A stretch of 6,281 nt of DNA from Nitrospinaceae bacterium (GTDB taxonomy: Bacteria; Nitrospinota; Nitrospinia; Nitrospinales; VA-1): contig JAESTE010000140.1 of NCBI GenBank assembly GCA_016763735.1, positions 1-6,281 of the forward strand. Direction: 5' to 3'. Shown here in pieces: positions 1 to 5,725 of the stretch (its first letter is position 1; every line of letters begins with the position of its first letter). The notes beneath the pieces are model-generated. The model made no database searches. It was not told the origin of the DNA and worked only from the letters and a program-made list of their open reading frames with translations. The position numbers were made by a program, and so were the translations under genes.

Positions 1-425
1 ACTTTTTCTCGGACTTCGTCCATCAGTTTTGCGTCGATAGTGGTGGCGCCTTTTTCTATGGCGAAATTGATGACTGTCTTTTTAGCCATGCCTCGCACAA
101 AGAAAGGGACTTTTTTGATGCGCTGTTCTGCTTCTTCTGTCCATATGAGATCATCTTCTGGATTCTTGCTTTGCAGTTCTTCTTTGGCTTGAGCTAATGA
201 GGAACTGACTGTGGCCATCGGTGCTTTACTGACACTGGTTGCGCCACCCATTTCGACACCTAGTTTGCTTACGAATTCGGTTTCAAAATTATTGGTTGAC
301 ATGGCGATCATATGTCCACATTTTTTGCATTTGAACTTCATCGTCAGGTTTTGTTTTTCTTCCGGCATGATGCCCTCTACCTGCACTTCCATTTTGACAT
401 CACAAGGGATACAAAGAAATTTCAT
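1..425 (-). CDS. zinc-ribbon protein with C-terminal PCP_red domain (partial, 3' end outside window)
   Basis: Exact function unknown. The 141 visible residues start at an ATG with AGGAGG (430-435) four bases upstream, 17 bp after the mrp stop, so the two genes are probably co-transcribed and mrp comes first. The N-terminus carries two CxxC pairs (C5/C8 in LCIPCD, C33/C36 in CKKCG), which fits a zinc ribbon or another four-cysteine metal site. Residues about 42-92 look like a low-complexity linker. From about residue 94, WTEEAEQRI, VPFFVRGMAKK and an alternating basic/acidic helix match my memory of the PCP_red domain (Pfam PF08369), first described at the C-terminus of the light-independent protochlorophyllide reductase B subunit. 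It also occurs in non-photosynthetic bacteria, so no chlorophyll synthesis is implied. No signal peptide or membrane segment is seen, so it is probably cytoplasmic. A role in Fe-S or metal-cofactor handling with the adjacent Mrp ATPase is inference. The C-terminus continues past position 1. Confidence 0.8.
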   Translation of the reverse strand, partial: MKFLCIPCDVKMEVQVEGIMPEEKQNLTMKFKCKKCGHMIAMSTNNFETEFVSKLGVEMGGATSVSKAPMATVSSSLAQAKEELQSKNPEDDLIWTEEAEQRIKKVPFFVRGMAKKTVINFAIEKGATTIDAKLMDEVREK

Positions 426-442
426 TACGCCTCCTGTTGGGA

Positions 443-1321
443 CTATTTTTTGATAAATTTTTCAATATTGTCAACCGTCTCAGCGATAGCCTTGCCGGTA
501 ACTGAATCTTTAAACTCGGTATAGAAAAGTTGCCCTGAATTGCTTTGCGACACGCGAGTGTCGAAAGGAATTTTGCCGATATAGGGGATTTCTTTTCTTT
601 CCGACAACTTTTGTACATCTTCTCCTTCAAACAGTTTGCCTTCTTTTTCGCAATGCGGGCAAACGTAGGTGGCCATGTTTTCGATAAGGCCGATAATGGG
701 CACACCCATTTTGTGGTTCTTGTTGATCGATTTCGTAACAATATGCTGCGACAGCATAGAGGGGATGGTGATTTCCACCGCTCCTGCCAATTCTGGAATG
801 AGTGAGCGGATGTTGTCTATCCGGTCACTTCCCGGTGGCATGTCTATGAGCAGATAGTCGAGTTCGCCCCAGTTGGTGTCTGCAAGCAGTTCGCGGATGG
901 CGGTTGATTCCATCGTGCTGACCCATACGGCTGTGGCACTGGCATCTTCGGTCCACATCACCGGTGTGTCGGCAGATTTCAAAAGCATGTCCATGGACAT
1001 GATTTTGATGCCTTGATGCCCGAGACCTGGTTCTATACCTTCATCTTTCATTTCAAGCTTGTTATTGCCCACGCCGAGTAAATGACAAATGCTGGGTCCG
1101 TTCAAATCTGCATCGAGGATCCCGACTTTATAGCCCCTGTCTGCAAGGCAGGAAGCAATGTTAGCGGTGATGGAGCTTTTGCCCACGCCGCCTTTTCCGC
1201 TCATTAGAGCCACTTTATGCTTTATTTTGTCGAGACGAGATCGCAGTTTCGCTCCCAGTTGGGTTACTTGTCCGATAATGTCTGATCCGCCATCGCCTAC
1301 TAGATCATCATATGTTTTCAT
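443..1321 (-). CDS. mrp: Mrp/NBP35-family P-loop ATPase (Fe-S cluster carrier-like)
   Basis: This is a 292-residue MinD/Mrp-type deviant Walker A ATPase. Family members bind and deliver [4Fe-4S] clusters in the cytoplasm. Visible motifs are the deviant Walker A SGKGGVGKSS (41-50), a switch region LDADLNGPS (69-77), a Walker B-like strand DYLLIDMPPG (155-164), and LIENMATYVCPHC with C221 and C224, the CxxC that bridges a cluster between two subunits in the family. It lacks the N-terminal MIP18/DUF59 domain of many bacterial Mrp proteins; the first 35 residues are a short lead-in. Two stretches are unlike textbook ApbC/Mrp: residues about 121-141 (MWTEDASATAVWV) where RGPM-type sequence is usual, and DMPPGSDR where DLPPGTGD is usual. 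This suggests a distinct subfamily. The ATG has CAGGAG (1330-1335) eight bases upstream. The stop is TAG, 17 bp before the zinc-ribbon/PCP_red gene. Family assignment is firm; the client protein is unknown. Confidence 0.92.
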   Translation of the reverse strand: MKTYDDLVGDGGSDIIGQVTQLGAKLRSRLDKIKHKVALMSGKGGVGKSSITANIASCLADRGYKVGILDADLNGPSICHLLGVGNNKLEMKDEGIEPGLGHQGIKIMSMDMLLKSADTPVMWTEDASATAVWVSTMESTAIRELLADTNWGELDYLLIDMPPGSDRIDNIRSLIPELAGAVEITIPSMLSQHIVTKSINKNHKMGVPIIGLIENMATYVCPHCEKEGKLFEGEDVQKLSERKEIPYIGKIPFDTRVSQSNSGQLFYTEFKDSVTGKAIAETVDNIEKFIKK

Positions 1322-1483
1322 GGAAAAAACTCCTGAATTTAAGCTGGATCGTATCCCTGATTTTTAGCGGAATTGAACTTTTAATAATAAATGAAATGCC
1401 CCTTATTTAAAAGACTTTCTTTGATTTTCTTGATTTTAGACTATCGCGTAAAAATATATTTTTGTCGGTTATTAAAATTTAGG

Positions 1484-1512
1484 TTGACCTTATCTATCGG
1501 ACTCATTTAAAT
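1484..1512 (+). promoter_or_regulatory. candidate sigma-70-type promoter for the helicase gene
   Basis: TTGACC (1484-1489, five of six to consensus) is separated by 17 bases from TTAAAT (1507-1512, four of six). Transcription would start near 1519 and give a leader of about 55 nt before the ATG at 1574. The -10 lies inside the first copy of an 11-bp direct repeat. The call rests on consensus only. Confidence 0.4.
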
Positions 1513-1564
1513 TGCAAGATTCATCAATGGTAATTCGCCATTGTGCAGCGCGTCTCATTTAAAT
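1502..1564. repeat. 11-bp direct repeat bracketing an inverted repeat in the helicase leader
   Basis: CTCATTTAAAT occurs exactly at 1502-1512 and again at 1554-1564, 52 bp apart start to start. Between the copies is a perfect inverted repeat, CAATGG (1525-1530) and CCATTG (1538-1543), around a 7-nt loop. The first direct repeat overlaps the proposed -10 and the second ends just upstream of the start codon. This could be an operator-type arrangement, the scar of a small insertion, or chance in AT-rich DNA. Confidence 0.45.
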
Positions 1565-1573
1565 GGAATTGGA

Positions 1574-2971
1574 ATGGATTTAACAGAAGAAGATAAAGCA
1601 TACATTAAAGAGGAGGAAACTCTTCTCGAGACTACTCTGGAATCTCTTTGCCAGCAGTTGCCACAAGTGCAGGCGGCAACGATAAATGCCAACCAGGCGG
1701 CTAGAGAACTAACCAAGCAAGTGGTTAATGAGTGGAACGATGAAGAAAGGCAACCTCTTATTTCTGATGAAGCGGTTGCGCACTCCATTCTGGATATTCG
1801 CAAAAATAGCGATAAGGCATTGCTGGAATTGATTGAAGAACCCTATTTTGGCAGGGTCACCACTATAGAGGATGATGGCAGTGAAGTGTCTTTCTTGATC
1901 GGAAAAAAGAGCAATATCGATGCAGGAATTGTGGATTGGCGTAATGGCCCCATCGCCGCTTTGTATTTCAACTATAAACAGGATGAAGAATTCTATGAAG
2001 TGATCAACGACAGGGAGCGTAATGGCAAGATAAAGGTGAGGCGATCCTTTAAAATGGAAAACGGTAATCTGGTGCAGATAGATTTCCCCGACGGCATTTT
2101 CCGCCGTAACGAAACGGGCTGGGAAAAACTGGATGTCGATTCAGAGATTGCCGCGCATCGCTCACGTGGAATTCATGCCAAAGAAAAAAGTTTGCCGAGC
2201 ATTCTTTCTTTAATCACCAAAGACCAGTTTGAGATGATCACGGCCGATCCGGAGCGCCCGGTCATCATCCAGGGTTCTGCGGGTTCCGGTAAGACGACGG
2301 TTGCTCTTCATCGGCTGGCGTGGTTGCTTCACGAAAACAATTCGGATGTTAAAGCAGAAAACACCCGTGTGATTGTTATGAATAAATCGCTGGCTGTTTA
2401 TGTTTCAGCTACTTTGCCTTCGATGGGCATTGATGACGTGCAAACCACCACTTTCAATAGCTGGGCTTTATCTATTATTCGCAAGTCCATGCGCACACAA
2501 CCTTTCTTTAAGTTTCTTACTATTCCTTCCTTTGTTGAAGAGATAAAATTTTCTGAAGAGATATTGAAGGCTCTTGTTGGTTTGGTGGAAAAGCAAGGGC
2601 AGGCTCTCGATGAAGAAATCAAAAAAGAATTTTCAAGCCGGACCGCTCATCTTGATAGTTGGGCGAAGAGTAAAGATAAGGCACTTTTACCCCGGTTACG
2701 GGACTTCAGTCACGAGGTAAAAAACTCCAAACTCCCGGAAGCTGAAAAAAAGCAGAAATTGGGATTCGTTAGAAAACAGATATCCAATCATGAAGATTAT
2801 TTGCAGGACCTTTACAACCTGCTTTCTGATACGGAGCATCTGAAGAAATATTTGAAACCCGATGCCAAGCTGGCTTCCAACCTTGAATATCTCAAACGCC
2901 TGACAGATAAGAACAGGCTTAAAAAGAACCTCGACTACTTTGATATGTCATTGGTTCTGAGAATGATCTAG
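1574..2971 (+). CDS. N-terminal helicase fragment ending at the premature TAG
   Basis: If the TAG is obeyed, 465 residues are made. They comprise the HelD-like N-terminal region, the Q-motif, Walker A (K240) and the helical insert (about 320-460, rich in Lys and Glu, coiled-coil-like). The product would have the phosphate-binding loop but no DEAQD Mg2+/hydrolysis motif and no second RecA-like domain, so ATP hydrolysis and translocation are not expected. A TTG at 1541 would add 11 residues but has no visible ribosome-binding site. An out-of-frame ATG at 1563 leads to a stop within a few codons. Confidence 0.6.
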   Translation: MDLTEEDKAYIKEEETLLETTLESLCQQLPQVQAATINANQAARELTKQVVNEWNDEERQPLISDEAVAHSILDIRKNSDKALLELIEEPYFGRVTTIEDDGSEVSFLIGKKSNIDAGIVDWRNGPIAALYFNYKQDEEFYEVINDRERNGKIKVRRSFKMENGNLVQIDFPDGIFRRNETGWEKLDVDSEIAAHRSRGIHAKEKSLPSILSLITKDQFEMITADPERPVIIQGSAGSGKTTVALHRLAWLLHENNSDVKAENTRVIVMNKSLAVYVSATLPSMGIDDVQTTTFNSWALSIIRKSMRTQPFFKFLTIPSFVEEIKFSEEILKALVGLVEKQGQALDEEIKKEFSSRTAHLDSWAKSKDKALLPRLRDFSHEVKNSKLPEAEKKQKLGFVRKQISNHEDYLQDLYNLLSDTEHLKKYLKPDAKLASNLEYLKRLTDKNRLKKNLDYFDMSLVLRMI

Positions 2972-3712
2972 CTTAAAAATGGAGGACTGCCGGATGGTGG
3001 CGGTGGAATCGTTTCTCTGGATCATATCGTTATTGATGAAGCGCAGGATTTTGGCCCTGTAGAATTCGCTATCATGATGGATGCGGTGACCGATAAACAC
3101 CAGATAACGATTGTCGGCGATGTGGCGCAGAAAATTCTTTCCGCGAGAAAATTTATTGGTTGGAACAAAGTGGTCGAATATCTAGGCTTGGATGAGGATG
3201 CCATAATTCAGTTGGAAGTTTCTTTCCGTTGTACTGTTCCCATTATGACCTTGGCGTATAAAGTGGCAGGCGACCCTAAAAAGGTTGAGGGCAGGGCGGG
3301 GTCGGCCCCTGAGTGGAAGAAGGTTGATAACTATGTCAACCTTGTCGAAGCACTTGCCGATTGGTCACGCGGATTACTGCGTGCCGATCCTTATAAGCTA
3401 GTTGCGCTGATATGCCGGTATCCAAAACAGGCTATGGAACTGAAAGAAGAGATGGAAAACTATTTGCCGGGAGAAGTGCGGCTCGGCCATAGAGACCAGT
3501 TTTCCTTTGAACCGGGCATACTCGTTACCAATATCCATCAGGTGAAAGGGTTGGAGTTTGATTCGGTTGCGTTGGTGGAGCCGGATGAAGAAAACTATCC
3601 GGCAAAAAGAGAGGAAAGCCGCAATATGATTTATGTCGGTATTACTCGAACCCAGGAAGACTTGCTCCTGGCTACGATCCGACCCTACTCTTCAGCTTTA
3701 ATGGGACATTAA
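2972..3712 (+). CDS. C-terminal helicase fragment downstream of the TAG (motifs II-VI)
   Basis: The same reading frame stays open from 2972 to TAA at 3710-3712. It carries DEAQD, GDVAQK, the SFR motif, KGLEFD and the ITRT motif of UvrD-like C-terminal domains. The first in-frame ATG is at 3074, and starting there would discard DEAQD. A GGAGG at 2981-2985 is well placed for an ATG at 2994, but that ATG is in another frame and stops after about 22 codons. There is no good start for an autonomous motif-II-containing protein, so this stretch is read as the detached 3' part of the upstream gene. An annotator may list 3074-3712 as a separate 212-residue helicase C-terminal protein. Confidence 0.6.
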   Translation, partial: LKNGGLPDGGGGIVSLDHIVIDEAQDFGPVEFAIMMDAVTDKHQITIVGDVAQKILSARKFIGWNKVVEYLGLDEDAIIQLEVSFRCTVPIMTLAYKVAGDPKKVEGRAGSAPEWKKVDNYVNLVEALADWSRGLLRADPYKLVALICRYPKQAMELKEEMENYLPGEVRLGHRDQFSFEPGILVTNIHQVKGLEFDSVALVEPDEENYPAKREESRNMIYVGITRTQEDLLLATIRPYSSALMGH

Positions 3713-3739
3713 AAATAACGATTTATTTTTAGTTTAGTA

Positions 3740-3767
3740 TTGCGAAAATGGGTAAGGGGACTATATT
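3740..3767 (+). promoter_or_regulatory. candidate promoter for a small transcript upstream of truA
   Basis: TTGCGA (3740-3745, four of six to TTGACA) is separated by 16 bases from TATATT (3762-3767, five of six to TATAAT). A start near 3775 followed by the terminator ending at 3948 would define an RNA of about 174 nt. The call rests on consensus only. Confidence 0.35.
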
Positions 3768-3774
3768 TACTTCT

Positions 3775-3948
3775 GAAGGTATTTGAGAGCCACCTTAGCC
3801 AAGGAGGTCTATATAGAAACAGAAATTCCGCCTGATCAGTTTAGAACAGCAAACGAAATAATCCGTATATAAATATGGATGGCCCTCCGACGGGAGATGG
3901 CATAAAAAAAGAGAAAAAACGCGTTGAGCAGTTGCAACGCGTTTTTTT
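3775..3948 (+). ncRNA. candidate structured small RNA or attenuated leader (unidentified)
   Basis: I do not recognise a family. Between the promoter-like element and the terminator the strand can form CCTT-AGCC-AAGG (3793-3804); an 8-bp hairpin, ATCCGTAT (3861-3868) with ATATGGAT (3873-3880), having one G-U pair and loop ATAA; and GCC-CTCC with GGAG-(AT)-GGC (3882-3901) around GACG. Two perfect palindromes also lie here, TCTATATAGA (3808-3817) and CTGATCAG (3832-3839). AAGGAGG (3801-3807) looks like a Shine-Dalgarno but no start codon follows at a usable distance. The length of about 174 nt would suit a small regulatory RNA such as a 6S-like RNA, but I see no conserved core that proves it. 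It could instead be a riboswitch-like leader of truA. Confidence 0.3.
3914..3948 (+). terminator. strong Rho-independent terminator, probably bidirectional
   Basis: A perfect 13-bp stem joins 3914-3926 to 3935-3947, with GC core CGCG, loop AGCAGTTG (3927-3934), and T7 at 3942-3948. The A-run on the 5' arm makes it usable on both strands. It lies about 200 bp past the helicase stop and about 190 bp before truA, so it would end transcripts from the helicase or from the promoter-like element at 3740, and would separate truA from upstream transcription. Confidence 0.85.
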
Positions 3949-4007
3949 ATGGGATATAGAAAAACCCGGGTACTTTTAATCTGTATATTACATGAGTGAT
4001 CGTAGTT

Positions 4008-4088
4008 TCCTCTCCCTTGATAGGAGGGGGTCAGGGGAGGTAGTATTCCTCCCTCTCCCCGGTGAGGGAGAGGGTTGGGGTGAGGGGG
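4008..4088. repeat. C/T-rich and G-rich palindromic element, probably a dispersed repeat
   Basis: The element has a perfect 9-bp inverted repeat, CCCTCTCCC (4051-4059) with GGGAGAGGG (4066-4074), loop CGGTGA. A second hairpin pairs GGGAGG (4035-4040) with CCTCCC (4048-4053). GGTGAGGG occurs twice (4061-4068 and 4079-4086). Its minus-strand translation gives HPNPLPHRGEG and LTPSYQGRGN. From memory these peptides recur as spurious ORFs wherever this repeat class is translated in many proteobacterial-type genomes. The composition is sharply unlike the flanking AT-rich DNA. Copy number cannot be judged from this window. Confidence 0.65.
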
Positions 4089-4139
4089 ATTAAATACTAG
4101 CCTCCAATTAACATAATCATGTTCTATTCCGGTTAAAAA

Positions 4140-4877
4140 ATGAAAAAAAAATATCTTCTTATAATTGAATTTGAAGGCACGGCGTACCACGGCTGGCAGG
4201 TACAGAAAAATGGAATCACCGTCCAAGAGGTTGTGGAAAAAGCTCTGTCCAAAATCACGAAAACCGAAACAACGGTTTTAAGTTCTGGTCGAACCGATGC
4301 CGGGGTTCATGCCGAAGGCATGCCGGCGCAGTTTGTGACCGAATCTAAAATGAAGCCGTACGAATTTTTGTTTGCGTTAAATAGCCATCTTCCACTCGAT
4401 ATCACTGTTAGAGAAGTGCGCAAGGTTCCCATGGCATTCAATGCGCGTGGATCTGCGAAACGAAAACTCTATCGTTATACTATTTTGAATCGCGATCATC
4501 CATCGGCGCTCAATTATCGCAGCTCCTGGTTCATCCCTTTCATTCTGGATGTTGCGGCGATGCGCAGAGCCGCAAAATATTTTGTAGGCAGGCACGACTT
4601 CACTTCTTTCCGCGCGGGGAATTGCAGCGCCAAAACACCAATACGAATTATAGATCGTGTCGAAATTTTCAAGCAAGACGGTTTCCTGAAACTGGAATTT
4701 GAAGGTAAAGGTTTTCTGAAACATATGGTGCGCAATCTGGTGGGAACTCTGGTACATGTTGGAAGAAAACGCATCCCCGCAAGACAGGTTAAAACCATCC
4801 TCGAAGCCCGCAACCGACAAGCCGCTGGCCCCACCGCCCCTCCTCAAGGTCTTTGCTTGATTGAGGTGTGTTACTGA
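4140..4877 (+). CDS. truA: tRNA pseudouridine(38-40) synthase TruA
   Basis: TruA isomerises uridines 38, 39 and 40 in the anticodon arm of many tRNAs to pseudouridine; it acts in the cytoplasm as a homodimer. The 245-residue length fits bacterial TruA. Visible signatures are the start KYLLIIEFEGTAYHGWQ, the catalytic loop SSGRTDAGVHAEG with nucleophile D53, LPLDITV (84-90), AKRKLYRYTI (106-115), the second-domain GRHDFTSF (150-157), MVRNLVGTLVHVGR (196-209), and the C-terminal APPQGLCL (233-240). All key residues are present. The start ATG fits the family N-terminus, but upstream there is only CCGGTTAAAAAA, a weak Shine-Dalgarno. The gene is monocistronic here, insulated from the helicase by the terminator at 3914-3948. 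Its last 7 bp overlap the convergent glycosyltransferase gene. Confidence 0.97.
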   Translation: MKKKYLLIIEFEGTAYHGWQVQKNGITVQEVVEKALSKITKTETTVLSSGRTDAGVHAEGMPAQFVTESKMKPYEFLFALNSHLPLDITVREVRKVPMAFNARGSAKRKLYRYTILNRDHPSALNYRSSWFIPFILDVAAMRRAAKYFVGRHDFTSFRAGNCSAKTPIRIIDRVEIFKQDGFLKLEFEGKGFLKHMVRNLVGTLVHVGRKRIPARQVKTILEARNRQAAGPTAPPQGLCLIEVCY

Positions 4878-5650
4878 GTGAAGGTTGTCGCGGTGGAAAG
4901 CTTTTTGCCGTTTGGATTAAAGATATTAAAATGGCCGATGCCGCGTTTGGCCATGGCGTATTGTAGTGCGGTCTGCATCACTCCCATTCCATAGGTCAAA
5001 CTGCGGCTGAAGCTGATGGAGGAAGCGTCATCGAAATATAGCGCAGGGCAGGATACTTCTCCGACATCGAACCCGAAATACAAGGTTTGGCAAAGCATTT
5101 GGTTGTCAAACACAAAATCATCGGAATTTTCCAGCATTGGAATTGTCTCCAACACTTTGCGACTGAATGCGCGATAGCCAGTGTGATATTCGGATAATTT
5201 TTGTTGGATAATTGCATTCTCAGCAAGTGTAAGAAAACGGTTGGATGCATATTTGTAAAATGGCATTCCCCCCATCATGGCTTTGTTGCCGAGGATGCGA
5301 GACCCAATCACCGCATCAAAAATACCTTCAGCGATCATTGAAGCCATCGGAGTAATGAGTTTTGGCGTGTACTGATAATCCGGGTGCAGCATGATAACAA
5401 TATCGGCACCATGGTTAAGAGCCTCTTGATAACAGGTTTTCTGGTTTCCCCGATAACCCTTGTTCTCAGTATGGACAAAGGTTTTGATTCCCAGCTTTTC
5501 TGCTACTTTGACGGTTCTGTCCTTGCTGGCATCGTCTGTTAAGATGACTTCATCCACGATATCTTTAGGGATTTCATCGTAGGTTTTTTGCAAGGTTTTT
5601 TCGGCGTTGTAGGCGGGCATTACAACGCAAACTCTTTTACCGTTTATCAT
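4871..5650 (-). CDS. family 2 glycosyltransferase (polyprenyl-phosphate sugar transferase-like)
   Basis: This 259-residue GT-A fold enzyme is expected to transfer a sugar from a nucleotide sugar. The closest group I recall is the dolichyl-phosphate mannose/glucose synthase-like bacterial GT2 proteins that load a polyprenyl phosphate carrier or build surface glycans. Motifs: VVMPAYNAE (9-17) at the nucleotide-binding strand, TDDASKD (38-44), HPDYQY (89-94) in the position of the metal-binding DxD, IGSRILG (115-121), and YHTGYRAFSR (155-164) followed by DFVFDNQM and a late YFDDASSISF (205-214). No membrane segments or signal peptide are seen, so it would act at the cytoplasmic face. Donor and acceptor cannot be told. 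The ATG has GGAAG (5657-5661) six bases upstream, and a candidate promoter lies further up. It converges on truA with a 7-bp overlap and diverges from leuB. Confidence 0.92.
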   Translation of the reverse strand: MINGKRVCVVMPAYNAEKTLQKTYDEIPKDIVDEVILTDDASKDRTVKVAEKLGIKTFVHTENKGYRGNQKTCYQEALNHGADIVIMLHPDYQYTPKLITPMASMIAEGIFDAVIGSRILGNKAMMGGMPFYKYASNRFLTLAENAIIQQKLSEYHTGYRAFSRKVLETIPMLENSDDFVFDNQMLCQTLYFGFDVGEVSCPALYFDDASSISFSRSLTYGMGVMQTALQYAMAKRGIGHFNIFNPNGKKLSTATTFTQ

Positions 5651-5691
5651 AGATCGCTTCCATTATTCTTTGAGTTTTGTATACGGCGGTT

Positions 5692-5719
5692 ATAATAATG
5701 TAAAAATAATTTTTTACAA
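5692..5719 (-). promoter_or_regulatory. candidate promoter for the glycosyltransferase gene
   Basis: On the minus strand TTGTAA (5719-5714, four of six) is followed after 16 bases by TATTAT (5697-5692, five of six). Transcription would start near 5685, giving a leader of about 35 nt with GGAAG before the ATG. The spacer is highly AT-rich. The call rests on consensus only. Confidence 0.4.
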
Positions 5720-5725
5720 CTTACT

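Larger units (their letters stand above)
1322..1573. other. divergent intergenic control region between mrp and the helicase gene
   Basis: This AT-rich spacer holds the 5' regions of two divergent genes. On the minus strand it carries the mrp Shine-Dalgarno CAGGAG (1330-1335). Upstream of that there is only a weak TATTAT-like -10 with no convincing -35, so the mrp promoter is not resolved. On the plus strand it holds the promoter and repeats listed separately. The unit TTGATTTT occurs twice in tandem (1421-1428 and 1430-1437). I see no small gene or RNA gene here. Confidence 0.7.
1574..3712 (+). pseudogene. UvrD/Rep-type (HelD-like) superfamily 1 helicase, interrupted by an in-frame TAG
   Basis: Read through the stop, this is one 712-codon frame with no frameshift. 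It encodes an SF1 DNA/RNA helicase or translocase of the UvrD/Rep fold. The N-terminal extension begins with acidic helices, and residues 90-132 (PYFGRV, then IVDWRNGPIAALYF) resemble HelD-like proteins that act on RNA polymerase or nucleic acids. Helicase motifs in order: Q-motif DQFEMI (about 217-222), Walker A GSAGSGKTT (234-242), TTTFNSWA (291-298), Walker B/motif II IDEAQDF (487-493), motif III ITIVGDVAQKI (511-521), motif IV SFRC (550-553), motif V VKGLEFDSV (657-665), motif VI YVGITRT (687-693). Codon 466 is TAG, 21 codons before IDEAQD. All motifs on both sides look intact, which suggests a recent nonsense change, programmed readthrough or a sequencing error. The ATG is preferred over the in-frame TTG at 1541 because the sequence from MDLTEED looks native, but its Shine-Dalgarno is poor. 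No partner gene is adjacent. Confidence 0.85.
3713..4139. other. 427-bp stretch without a convincing gene between the helicase and truA
   Basis: It contains, in order, an AT-rich helicase tail, a promoter-like element (3740-3767), a run of hairpins (3793-3901), a strong intrinsic terminator (3914-3948), a C/T- and G-rich repeat-like element (4008-4088), and the short AT-rich leader of truA with a weak CATAAT (4112-4117) -10 candidate. Open frames here (plus 3875-3979; minus 3795-4226) have no ribosome-binding site and read through the terminator or repeat, so none is called as a gene. Confidence 0.75.

Noticed and set aside
1..141. Evidence for (bacterio)chlorophyll synthesis from the PCP_red domain
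   Set aside because: The domain is also found in non-phototrophs, and no ChlL/N/B catalytic subunit sequence is present in the window.
211..857. Several plus-strand frames of 60-86 codons opposite mrp and the PCP_red gene
   Set aside because: They are antisense to well-supported coding sequence, with no ribosome-binding sites or recognisable motifs.
2969..2971. Reassignment of TAG to an amino acid in this organism
   Set aside because: TAG ends mrp where the family is expected to end. That readthrough would add only five codons, so the evidence is weak, but nothing else in the window supports recoding.
2994..3062. ATG at 2994 with GGAGG at good spacing just after the amber codon, as a restart site for the helicase
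   Set aside because: It is in a different frame from the helicase and hits a stop after about 22 codons, so it cannot produce the C-terminal half.
3875..3979. 34-codon plus-strand frame starting MDGPPTGDG, rich in Lys and Glu
   Set aside because: It has no Shine-Dalgarno, its start lies inside the hairpin at 3861-3880, and it runs across the perfect intrinsic terminator, whose sequence explains the open frame.
3795..4226. 143-codon open frame on the minus strand overlapping the truA start
   Set aside because: It reads through the GC-rich repeat (HPNPLPHRGEG-type peptide), the terminator and the start of truA. It has no ribosome-binding site and no recognisable domain.
4377..4847. 156- and 106-codon minus-strand frames opposite truA
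   Set aside because: They are antisense shadows of a clear truA with complete catalytic motifs. They show no domain, and their Arg/Ser-rich composition is typical of shadows.
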